NCBI GenBank assembly: GCA_903928115.1
Contig: CAIYPP010000103.1
Location: 1 to 64,000, forward strand
Reading direction: 5' to 3'
DNA from: an uncultured Planctomycetota bacterium
GTDB taxonomy: Bacteria > Planctomycetota > UBA1135 > GCA-002686595
Length of the DNA: 64,000 nucleotides
Shown here one piece after another: positions 28,769 through 36,371 of the stretch. Under the pieces are notes generated by a model, which searched no databases, was not told the DNA's origin, and saw only the letters and a list, made by a program, of their open reading frames with translations. The translations under genes were made by a program, and so were the position numbers. Position 1 is the first letter of the stretch, and each line of letters begins with the position of its first letter.

Positions 28769-29257
28769 TCAGTCTTCCTTGCCGTGGCACTTCTTGAACT
28801 TCTTGCCGCTGCCGCAGGAACAGGGATCGTTGCGCCCGAGCTTCGACGCGCCGTGCACGAAGGGATCCTGCTTCGCTGCGACGCTCGGGGTGTTGTGTCC
28901 GCTGCGGACGAGCTCGACGAGCTCGGCGCACGCGTCGGGCAGCGCGCGGCGCGCTTCGAACGCCTGCGTGAACACACTCGTTGCCGCCACGAAGTCGAGC
29001 AGCGCGTCGAGAACCTCCGCCACGTGCTCCACGCGTGCATCGCGGCGCTCGAGACGCGAGGACAGGCCTGAGATGACGAGCTCGCGCACGTCTTCGCCGT
29101 CGAGCAGGCGCGGCGCCTTGCCCAGCCCGTCGTAGCAGAGCTCGAAGAACAGCTCCGCCAGCTCGCGCGAGGTTCCCCGCGGCACGCCGCCGATCGCGCG
29201 CCCGAACGGGGAGTCGAGGAACGCGGCAAGGTCGAGGGCGATCTGCTTGTCGGCCAT
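28769..29257 (-). CDS. SEC-C zinc-motif protein (hypothetical)
   Basis: 162 residues. The C-terminus carries a perfect SEC-C zinc motif (residues 143-159, NDPCSCGSGKKFKKCHG), the same module that ends SecA and binds zinc and SecB/ribosome. The N-terminal 130 residues are helical (DLAAFLDSPFGRAIGG, ELAELFFELCYDGLG) and not recognised. SEC-C proteins without SecA occur widely and some associate with ribosomes; the role here is unknown. The ATG at 29257 is chosen; upstream sequence is non-coding. A 9 bp perfect inverted repeat (29280-29288 / 29307-29315) sits in its leader. Confidence 0.8.
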   Translation of the reverse strand: MADKQIALDLAAFLDSPFGRAIGGVPRGTSRELAELFFELCYDGLGKAPRLLDGEDVRELVISGLSSRLERRDARVEHVAEVLDALLDFVAATSVFTQAFEARRALPDACAELVELVRSGHNTPSVAAKQDPFVHGASKLGRNDPCSCGSGKKFKKCHGKED

Positions 29258-29501
29258 GCCGCGGAGTTTAGCGATGGACGCGGACCGCTCGGCGCTCGCT
29301 CGCCGCGCGGTCCGCAGCGGAGATGTCGGGAGCCGCTCTCGGGCGGCGTTCGTCTTCCGCAGCGCAGCCCGTGCCGAGCTCCGTGCGCGAGCATCTCCGC
29401 GAGCTCTCGTAGTTCCTCGAAACCCAGGCTCCGATGGGGCGGAGCGCGCAGGTTGAGAGCGACATCGGCCGCAGAGGCCGCGCGAGGCTCCACCAAGTAC
29501 T

Positions 29502-29543
29502 GCGGGAGGTGCATCCGGGCGGAATCTCCGCCGCACCTCCCGC
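29502..29543. repeat. Hairpin element copy 1
   Basis: 42 bp element: arm GCGGGAGGTGC, 20 bp interior, complementary arm. Within the interior a 5-base bulge (ATCCG) is followed by an inner stem GGCGGA/TCCGCC around ATC. The layout (11 bp outer stem, 5-base 5' bulge, inner stem, no 3' bulge) is the same as in copy 2 about 200 bp away. Confidence 0.75.
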
Positions 29544-29704
29544 TGGAGAGTGGCGAGCCCTGTCGGCGTTCTGCGGCGGCTGGCGCCGCCCCAGAGGCTG
29601 TCGAGGGCTGTCCTCTCGGCATGTTCCTCTTCGACCGAGGCTCGCGCGCGCTCCATGGGCTCTTGCGCGTAGCGCGCGCAGCGGGACGCAGCGTCTCCAA
29701 AGGC

Positions 29705-29746
29705 GCGGGAGGTGCATTGAAGCGCATTTCGCGCTGCACCTCCCGC
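29705..29746. repeat. Hairpin element copy 2
   Basis: 42 bp element with exactly the same 11 bp arms and 20 bp interior length as copy 1. The 5-base bulge is ATTGA and the inner stem is AGCGC/GCGCT, different in sequence from copy 1 but paired the same way. Compensatory change in the inner stem implies selection on structure rather than sequence. Confidence 0.75.
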
Positions 29747-29946
29747 TAGGAATCACCGGGGCTCCTCTCGATCACCGTGGCGTGTCGCACCGCGACACGG
29801 GATCACTCGAAGGAGCATGGGGCGATCCCACTGCCCGGAACTTCGGATCCGCGCGGGGGCGCTTCGATGGGGCGTGAGCCGTAGAGCCGCACCGTGTCGA
29901 TGTCGTAGGCACGGCTGCGCGTGCCGCAACCCATGGCGCATGCGAT

Positions 29947-30345
29947 CTAGTCCGCGCACGGTCTCTCACCCCATACGAGCGACCACAGCTGGCGCAACAC
30001 GATCCTGCGCGAGTGGGACACGAGCTCGACGCTCAAGCGCTCGAAGTCCGTCGCGTCTCTCCAACACTCGGCGCAAGCTCGACCGAGGCTCGCGCCCTCG
30101 CCATGAAACGCCCGCCCGCAGCGCGAGCATGTGCAGTGCGAGCGACAGCTGCGACACAGCAGCCGATGCATGCACTCCGGCTGAAAGGCTCGGTGACAAC
30201 ACGCACACTGTCCCGCGATCCGACGCAGCTCGCTCGCGAACGGCTCTCCGACACGTCGCTGCGAGCGCAACAGGTCCTGCTCGACGGTCTCCCTCAGGAT
30301 CCACGTTCGCCCCGCGCCGCCCGAGACACCCGTCGTTCGCAGCAT
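29947..30345 (-). CDS. Cys-rich putative zinc-binding protein (hypothetical)
   Basis: 132 residues. Eleven Cys and several His cluster between residues 47 and 94: CACCHRAF, CMHRLLCRSC, HCTCSRCGRAFH and ACAECW. The C-x-x-C pairs (47-50, 64-67, 73-76, 91-94) are ordered as in double zinc ribbons or B-box-like folds. The flanks are helical and basic. Family not recognised. The ATG at 30345 has a strong GGAGG seven bases upstream, which together with the regular Cys spacing makes a spurious frame unlikely. Confidence 0.65.
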   Translation of the reverse strand: MLRTTGVSGGAGRTWILRETVEQDLLRSQRRVGEPFASELRRIAGQCACCHRAFQPECMHRLLCRSCRSHCTCSRCGRAFHGEGASLGRACAECWRDATDFERLSVELVSHSRRIVLRQLWSLVWGERPCAD

Positions 30346-30457
30346 GACCGTTCCTCCAGTCCTACGTTCCCACGCGAACTTGGGAAGGACCCGTGGGCTA
30401 CGGTGCGAAGCCGACCCCGCGCAGAGCTACCGCGCGAGCGTAGGCAATTTCTCGCAA

Positions 30458-30938
30458 TCACTCGTCGAAGCTCACCTGCTTCAGGATCTCTTCCGCAACT
30501 TGGGCCGGGTTGTAGCCGCGCGGGAGGTTGACGCACTTCTTGCCGTACTCGTCCGACATCTGCTTGAAGCCTCCGTAAGAGTGGGAGGACCAGCGGATCA
30601 GGAGCAAGACGAGTACCGTCTCTTCCCGGGCGATCGAGGCGCGGAAGTTCTCGTTGGAGGAGTGCTCGCGCGACGCGCACCACCGCGAGTATTTGTTCCC
30701 GCGCCGGGCGACCGCCGGACTTCGTGTTCTCGTCCAGCTCTCCCAGCGCGATGGCGCGGTCGATCTCGTTCACGACGCGGTCTCGGCGCGGCGGTACCTC
30801 GCTCTCAAGCGGACGAGCCTCGACCAGCGGCAGCAGCTCTTCGCGCAGTTGCACCTCCGAGGGCTTCACCGCGAGCACGAGCAGCTCGTCGAGTGCGGCG
30901 AGGACCTTGAGCCAGTCGTCGATCGCGAGCTCGCTCAT
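30458..30938 (-). pseudogene. Frameshifted DUF2325-like gene
   Basis: Two halves of one coding-like sequence lie in different frames. The 5' half (ATG 30938: MSELAIDDWLKVLAALDELL ... AIALGELDENT) reads in one frame to about 30720. The 3' half (about 30720 to the TGA at 30458: KYSRWCASREHSSNENFR, ETVLVLLLIRWSSHSYG, CVNLPRGYNPAQVAEEILK) reads in another and has no start of its own. The VLLLIRWSSHS...NLPRGYNP end resembles DUF2325 C-termini (substrate unknown). About 22 coding-like codons (YHLKRILNSCDGGH) also precede the ATG up to a TAG at 31005-31007, hinting at a lost N-terminus. Either a decayed gene or a sequencing indel. Confidence 0.6.
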
Positions 30939-31044
30939 GTGCCCGCCGTCGCAAGAGTTGAGGATCCGCTTGAGGTGGTACGAGAGCCGCTCGCGCGCAT
31001 TCCGCTAGCCGCTGCGGCGCGCGCGTTCGAGTCCGATCGGACAG

Positions 31045-31161
31045 CTAGGAGTACGTGTCGTTCTGATCGGAGCCTTCTGGCCGGCGCTGGGCCTTCAGCA
31101 GCGAGCGCACGCCGGATGGACTCTCTGCGACGACGGTCAGCACCGCGCCGGCGAGCCCCAC
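31045..31161 (-). CDS. Candidate 38-residue small membrane protein
   Basis: GTG at 31161 with GAGGGA six bases upstream, beginning 8 bp after the UbiD stop. The peptide starts MGLAGAVLTVVAESPSGVRS (hydrophobic, one short membrane-compatible stretch) and ends with a charged tail. No family recognised. Position directly behind the UbiD gene with a good ribosome site is its only support; it could also be a remnant related to the broken gene downstream. Confidence 0.3.
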   Translation of the reverse strand: MGLAGAVLTVVAESPSGVRSLLKAQRRPEGSDQNDTYS

Positions 31162-31171
31162 GGCGGTTCCC

Positions 31172-32977
31172 TCAGTCGAGGTGGGCGCGCGCGCTGTCGC
31201 CCATCTCCACCTTGGCCGTCGGGAAGTACTCCTTCCAGCGGCGCGAGACAAGCGCAGAGGTCGTGTCGTCGGCGAAGAGTTCCAGCGGATACCACGGCTT
31301 CATGCGCGCGTCGATGGCGAGCGGGGGCGTGAAGCTCGGGTGGTTGTGCACGAGCTCGACGTTGGCCGCGCGGATGTCGCTCGCCGGATTGAAGCGCGTG
31401 AAGGTGGTCCAGAGGAAATTGACGGTGGAGCGCGTCGCGCGCTCGGCGTCGTCGGAGATCACGACGAGTGGCCAATCGGAGAAAGCGGGGTGGCGCGCGA
31501 TGCGGGCAGCGGCGTCGGGCTCGTCGGCGTACTTCGGCGCGCTGACCACGAGGCAGCCCTTGCAGTAGACCCGCACGTCGCGCACCCCGGAGGGCAGCTC
31601 GCCCGTGAACTCGCTGCGCAGCGCGCGCCGCGGCTCGCCCAGCCCGAGCAGCACGCCCTTCGAGCCTTCGTCGATGCGCGGGCCCGCGTAGTCGAGCGAG
31701 TCCATCGAGAGGTTCGAGAACAGGAACAGGTCGGTGCGGAAGTCGGCGCGCGCGAGGATGTGCTCGAGCGTCGCCTTGAAGTCGCGCACGTCGACGGCGC
31801 CGTCGGTCGCGATCAGGAACTTCGTCAGCGACAGCTGGCCTTCGCCGAGGATGCGGAACGCGCTCGCCATCGCCTCGCGCTTGTAGCGGTTGCGCACGAC
31901 GGCGCCCGCGAGTGCGTGATAGCCCGTCTCTCCGTAGCTCCAGAGCTGCGTCACCGCGGGCATCACGACCGGGAAGAGCGGCGAGAGCAGCTCCTGCAGG
32001 TAGTCGCCGATGAAGAAGTCCTCTTGGCGCGGCTTGCCGACGACCGTCGCGGGGAAGATCGCGTCCTTGCGGTGGAAGAGCGCCTTGCAGGTGAAGCGCG
32101 GGTAGCTGTGCGTCTCGGAGTAGTAGCCGTAGTGATCGCCGAACGGGCCCTCGTCGCGGCGATCGCCAGGGCGCACTTCACCGACGAGCGCGAACTCCGC
32201 GTCGGCGACGATCGGAAGCGGGCTCGAGCGGTGCGTGGCGAGCGGGACGCGCTTGCGCATCATCAGGCTGGTGAGCAGGAGCTCCGGCACGTTCTCCGGC
32301 AGCGGCGCGATCGCCGAGAGGATGAGCGCGGGCGGTCCGCCGACGTGGATGACCACGGGCAGCGCCTTGCCCTGCTCCTCCGCGCGCTTCAGGTGGAAGC
32401 CGCCGCCCTTGCCGATTTGCATGTGCAGGCCGGTGCTCGCGTCATCGAAGAGCTGCACGCGGTACATGCCGAGGTTCGAGCCGAGGCCATCGGGATGCTC
32501 GGTGTAGACGAGCGGGAGTGTCACGAAGCGTCCGCCGTCCCGCGCCCAAGTCTTCATCGCGGGCAGGCGCGAGAGCCGCGGCGGCGTGTCGACGACTTCG
32601 GTGATCGGTCCGCCGCTCTGCCGCTTCATTCCGACCTTGGCGAGCGACGCGAACAGCGAGCGCTTCGACCACAGCTTGCCCAAGCTCGGTGGCACGAGCT
32701 CGTGCGGCAGTCGCGCGACCTCGGCGATCAGCTCCTGTGGCCAACGCCCGAAAGCGCGCTCGACGCGCGAAGCGGTGCCGAAAAGATTGGTCACCAGCGG
32801 AAAGTCGCAGCCCTTCACGCGCTTGAAGAGGAGTGCGGGTCCGCCCGCCGCGATCACGCGTCGGTGGATCTCGGCCGCTTCGAGCTCCGGATCGACCTCG
32901 GCTTCGATCTCGACGACTTCGCCCGAGCGCCGCAGCTCGGCGAGGAGTGCGCGGAGATCGGGGGCCGGCTGGTGCAT
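31172..32977 (-). CDS. UbiD-family (prenylated-FMN) decarboxylase
   Basis: 601 residues from the ATG at 32977. The UbiD fold is clear: DLRALLAELRRSGEVVEIEA at the N-terminus, PALLFKRVKGCDFPLVTNLF, MYRVQLFDDASTGLHMQIGK, the active-site GEVRPGDRRDEGPFGDHYGY with the Arg-Glu-Asp-type catalytic set, and EGQLSLTKFLIATDGAVDVR. It uses prenyl-FMN made by a UbiX partner to decarboxylate aromatic or alpha,beta-unsaturated acids. Its length and the GMYRVQ/DGAVDVRD pattern fit the group proposed for (futalosine) menaquinone synthesis, but no other menaquinone gene is here, so that is inference. No UbiX in the window. Confidence 0.9.
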   Translation of the reverse strand: MHQPAPDLRALLAELRRSGEVVEIEAEVDPELEAAEIHRRVIAAGGPALLFKRVKGCDFPLVTNLFGTASRVERAFGRWPQELIAEVARLPHELVPPSLGKLWSKRSLFASLAKVGMKRQSGGPITEVVDTPPRLSRLPAMKTWARDGGRFVTLPLVYTEHPDGLGSNLGMYRVQLFDDASTGLHMQIGKGGGFHLKRAEEQGKALPVVIHVGGPPALILSAIAPLPENVPELLLTSLMMRKRVPLATHRSSPLPIVADAEFALVGEVRPGDRRDEGPFGDHYGYYSETHSYPRFTCKALFHRKDAIFPATVVGKPRQEDFFIGDYLQELLSPLFPVVMPAVTQLWSYGETGYHALAGAVVRNRYKREAMASAFRILGEGQLSLTKFLIATDGAVDVRDFKATLEHILARADFRTDLFLFSNLSMDSLDYAGPRIDEGSKGVLLGLGEPRRALRSEFTGELPSGVRDVRVYCKGCLVVSAPKYADEPDAAARIARHPAFSDWPLVVISDDAERATRSTVNFLWTTFTRFNPASDIRAANVELVHNHPSFTPPLAIDARMKPWYPLELFADDTTSALVSRRWKEYFPTAKVEMGDSARAHLD

Positions 32978-33106
32978 GGGCGCAGAGAGCCTAGTGCAGG
33001 CCCCCGCGCCGATCACCGGCGAAACGGCTTCCCGCGGCCGACCGAACCGCCCGTTGCGTCGTGTTGGGGGCGAGCGTGCGGGCCGCTCGGCCCAAAACGC
33101 CGCGCG

Positions 33107-34693
33107 TCAGGTCTGCTCTTCGAGCTTGAGGGCGCGGTAGCCGCCGATGGACTTGAAGTAGAGGAGCAGCAGCAAATAGATCGCGGCCATTGCGAGCGGA
33201 ATGAACGAGTCCGCGAGCAGCGTGCGGCGATCGCCCACTTGGTTCGCGGCGACGAGCTGCTGTTGCTCTGGAGTGCGGGCCTCCCCGGCCTTCTTCCCGG
33301 CCTTCTTCGCGGCTTCGAGCTTCGCGCCGTCGACGGGCACGACCGGCTCGAACACGAGGAACTGCGAGGTCTTGTCCGCGGCCTTGGATTGCTCGTACAC
33401 GGCGGGCGCGCTCTCGATGAGGGCTTGCGCGGTGTAGCGGTCTTTGGCGTAGCCGAGGCCGGGGTTGCCGATCAAGCCCGCGGAGAGCATGCCGATGCCG
33501 CCGATGATCGACATCGCCACGGCGCCCGAGCGCGGGAAGCGGTCGCCGACCACCGCGAGCATCGTGGGCCAGAAGAAGGTCTTGCCGAGCGCGTACACGC
33601 CGAGCGCGGCGAACGCGATCGCGAAGGACTCCATGCCCGAGGCGAGCCGCAGGCCGAGGATCGCGAGGATCGCGGAGACGAGGAGCAGCGCGACGGGCGA
33701 GAGGCCGAGGCGCTTCTCGATGAAGTCCGCGCAGAAGCGCAGCGCGAACATCAGGAGCGAGGTCCAGATGAGGAGGATCTTGCCCTGCGTGGGCGTGAAC
33801 AGGTTGCCCGTGATGTTCTCGATCCAGCCGTCGGTGCCGAGCTCGACCGCGCCGACGAGCGCGTGCGCGACGAAGAGCGCGAACAACACGAGCGAGCCGA
33901 TCGAGAAGCGCGTGATCACGCCGACCGCGACGACGAGTGCACCCGCCACGCCATAGGCGATGTTGCTCGCGATCCCCGCGTCGATCCCGAATTTCGGCAG
34001 CGTGTCCTTCAGGAAGAGCAGGATCAGACCGCACGCGACGAGCGAGCCCAAGATGCCGACGTCCTTGAACATCTCCGCGAAGCTCGCGCCCTTCCGGGAA
34101 GCCTCCGACTTGGGGAAGTGCTGGCCCATGAACATCACCGCGTAGGCCGCAGTCGGCACGAGGTAGAACGCGAGCTGGCCCTTCCAGCCCATGCCCATCA
34201 CGGTGCCGAGCACGTACGAGGCGCCTGCGCCGAGCACCATGCCAAGCGGCCACGACGCGTGGAGGATGTTGAGGTAGTGCGTGCGGTTGTGCGGGAAGAC
34301 CGTCGCGACCAGCGGGTTCGCCACCGCCTCGAGCGTGCCGTTGGCGTAGGCGAAGATGAACATGCCCCAGAAGAGGAAGTCGTAGGCGTTTTTCGGCGTG
34401 CTCGCCATGAACGTCACGACCGCGGACAGGATGTGGCCGAGGAGCGCGAGCGCGACGAGCTTGCCGTAGCCGAACTTGTCGACGAGGACGCCACCGATGA
34501 TGATCCCGAAGCAGAAGCCCGAGAACCCCGCGCCGCCGATCGCGCCGAGCTGCGTGTCGCTGAACCCGTAGGCCTCTTTCCAAGCGCCCAAAATGCCGTT
34601 GCGGATGGCGAACCCGACGCCCGCGGCAAGGATGGCCATGAAACCGGCCCACAGAAGCCTCTTCGCGTTCGCCACTTCGTGCTCGTTCTGCAT
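33107..34693 (-). CDS. Major facilitator superfamily transporter
   Basis: 528 residues, about 12 transmembrane helices. MFS features: helix 1 [20 protein letters not shown], the loop 2-3 motif [20 protein letters not shown] (the G-x-x-x-D-R/K-x-G-R/Y signature), and a second half with [20 protein letters not shown] and [21 protein letters not shown] soluble insertion of ~90 residues before the final helix ([10 protein letters not shown] ... [10 protein letters not shown]) is rich in Ala/Lys. Substrate unknown; the neighbouring sulfatase and sugar-type dehydrogenase genes suggest a sugar or sugar acid, which is inference. Start ATG at 34693. Confidence 0.88.
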   Translation of the reverse strand: MQNEHEVANAKRLLWAGFMAILAAGVGFAIRNGILGAWKEAYGFSDTQLGAIGGAGFSGFCFGIIIGGVLVDKFGYGKLVALALLGHILSAVVTFMASTPKNAYDFLFWGMFIFAYANGTLEAVANPLVATVFPHNRTHYLNILHASWPLGMVLGAGASYVLGTVMGMGWKGQLAFYLVPTAAYAVMFMGQHFPKSEASRKGASFAEMFKDVGILGSLVACGLILLFLKDTLPKFGIDAGIASNIAYGVAGALVVAVGVITRFSIGSLVLFALFVAHALVGAVELGTDGWIENITGNLFTPTQGKILLIWTSLLMFALRFCADFIEKRLGLSPVALLLVSAILAILGLRLASGMESFAIAFAALGVYALGKTFFWPTMLAVVGDRFPRSGAVAMSIIGGIGMLSAGLIGNPGLGYAKDRYTAQALIESAPAVYEQSKAADKTSQFLVFEPVVPVDGAKLEAAKKAGKKAGEARTPEQQQLVAANQVGDRRTLLADSFIPLAMAAIYLLLLLYFKSIGGYRALKLEEQT

Positions 34694-34823
34694 GCTCGCC
34701 CTCGTCTTTGGGGGGTAGGGGACAGCGGGACCGTGGCGCGTCTCGCAAAAGCGGAACTCGCGCGCCGTCGCAGCCTAGCCACGGTGCGCGCGAGAGTGGA
34801 GCGCGCGTGCGGATTCGGCGCGC

Positions 34824-36221
34824 CTACTCGGTGCGGCCGGCGGGGCGGTTTTGGGTGCCGCGGGTGGAGCGCAGGGTGTCGCCGAGCTCGCGGCGCATGT
34901 CTTGGGCGAGGCCTTCGAGCTGGGCGACGACGGTGGGGTGGAGCGGGGCGACGTCGTGGCGCTCGCTGGGGTCGGTGTCGAGGTCGAACAGCGAGAGGCC
35001 GATGGTGCGCACGGGATAGGGCGCAGGCTTGCCGCCGCTCGTGCGGGGCATCTCATCGGTGAAGCGGTGGCTGTGGGGGAAGTGCAGTTTCCAGCGGCCG
35101 TAGCGCACGGCCTGCAGCTCGTTCGTCTCGTACCAGAAGAAGAGCGGGCGTGGGGCGGGGTCGGCGCGGCGGCCTTCGAGGAGCGCGGAGATGTCGCAGC
35201 CGTCGATGGGGAGTTCGGGCAGGGCGGCGCCGATCCAGCGCGCGATCGTCGGCAAGAGGTCGATCGCCATGGCGGGTGCGTCGATCACGGAGCCGGCGGG
35301 GATCTGGCCGGGCCAGCGCGCGAGGAACGGCACGCGCACTCCACCCTCAAACACGGTGCCCTTGCTCTCGCGCAGCGGACCCGTGCTGCCGGCGTGTTCG
35401 CCGTAGGGCGTCCATGGGCCGTTGTCGGACGTGTAGAGCACGAGCGTGTCGCGCGCGAGGTCGAGCTCGTCGAGGAGCGCGAGCAAGCGGCCTGTCTCGT
35501 GATCGATCTCCTCGATCACGTCGCCGTAGGCCGTCGCGGTGCGGCCGCGGAACTCGGGCGAGGTGCCCAGCGGCACGTGGGGCAGCGGATGCGCGAGGTA
35601 GAGGAAGAAAGGACGCGCGCGGTGCTCGCGCACGAAGCGCAGTGCTTCTTCGCTGCACGCCTTCGTCCACGTTCCAGGCTCGGGGTTGAGCTCGAGCACC
35701 TCGTTACCGCGCATGCGCGGCAGGTCCTTCCACGGCTTGGGGCCATCGGGGTGGAAGGGCCACATGTCGTGCGAGTAGGGCACGCCGAACCACTCGTCGA
35801 AGCCGTGGCGCGTCGGCAGGAACGGCGGCAAGTGACCCAAGTGCCACTTGCCGAACATCGCGGTCGAGTAGGAGCGCGAGCGCGCGAGCTCGGCGAGTGT
35901 CGTCTCGCTCTCTGCGAGCCCGTGCTTCGAGGACGGCACGAGCGCCCCCGCGATTCCGACGCGATTGGGGTAACAGCCGGTCAGAATCGCCGCGCGCGAA
36001 GCGGAGCACACGGGCTGTGCTGAGTAGAAGTTCGTGAGCCGCGCCCCCTCGCGGGCGAGTCGGTCGAGATTCGGCGTCGAGAAACCCGTTGCGCCGTAGC
36101 AGCCGACATCGGCCCAGCCCTGATCGTCGGTGACGATGAGGATCACATTGGGAGTTCTCACGGGCGCCGACGAAGGCGCTTGCGCAGCGAGGGCGAGCAG
36201 CGCGGCGGCCGCGAATTGCAT
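34824..36221 (-). CDS. Arylsulfatase-type sulfatase, exported
   Basis: 465 residues. Signal peptide (MQFAAAALLALAAQA). Catalytic Asp pair at 32-33 (IVTDDQGWADVGCYG), formylglycine site Cys72 in CSASR (the C-x-S/P-x-R signature, here with Ser), GKWHLGH and TSDNGPWTPYG for metal and sulfate binding. Hydrolyses sulfate esters, probably of sulfated polysaccharides as in other planctomycetes, and needs a formylglycine-generating enzyme not present in the window. Divergent from the giant ThuA protein with ~150 bp between, and 130 bp upstream of the MFS gene on the same strand. Confidence 0.92.
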   Translation of the reverse strand: MQFAAAALLALAAQAPSSAPVRTPNVILIVTDDQGWADVGCYGATGFSTPNLDRLAREGARLTNFYSAQPVCSASRAAILTGCYPNRVGIAGALVPSSKHGLAESETTLAELARSRSYSTAMFGKWHLGHLPPFLPTRHGFDEWFGVPYSHDMWPFHPDGPKPWKDLPRMRGNEVLELNPEPGTWTKACSEEALRFVREHRARPFFLYLAHPLPHVPLGTSPEFRGRTATAYGDVIEEIDHETGRLLALLDELDLARDTLVLYTSDNGPWTPYGEHAGSTGPLRESKGTVFEGGVRVPFLARWPGQIPAGSVIDAPAMAIDLLPTIARWIGAALPELPIDGCDISALLEGRRADPAPRPLFFWYETNELQAVRYGRWKLHFPHSHRFTDEMPRTSGGKPAPYPVRTIGLSLFDLDTDPSERHDVAPLHPTVVAQLEGLAQDMRRELGDTLRSTRGTQNRPAGRTE

Positions 36222-36371
36222 GGGCGCAGCTTACCGACGGACGCTCTTTCGGAGCCGGAGCTTTTCGGACGCACGCGAGCTCCCGGTCCGTCGATCGGCA
36301 GGTCCGAAAGTGAGCGCGGACGGCCGTGGTCGCGCTGCCGTCCCGCGCGATCGGCGCTAGGATTCGGCCCC

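Larger units (their letters stand above)
29258..29946. other. 689 bp gene-free region rich in hairpins
   Basis: No credible gene on either strand; the open frames here have erratic composition and no ribosome sites. It contains at least four perfect inverted repeats: 29280-29288/29307-29315 (9 bp), 29502-29512/29533-29543 (11 bp), 29705-29715/29736-29746 (same 11 bp arms), and 29781-29788/29792-29799 (8 bp, 3-base loop). The density suggests structured RNA or a REP-like cluster. Confidence 0.65.

Noticed and set aside
29268-29756. A 162-codon minus-strand open frame across the hairpin region
   Set aside because: Arg/Ala/Ser-rich, no ribosome site, and it ignores the inverted-repeat structure; judged spurious.
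30013-30531. A 172-codon plus-strand frame
   Set aside because: Antisense to the Cys-rich gene, whose strong ribosome site and regular Cys spacing are better evidence.
31181-35062. A 1293-codon plus-strand open frame
   Set aside because: Antisense to the UbiD, MFS and sulfatase genes; its product is low-complexity Arg/Glu/His/Ala, typical of high-GC shadow frames.
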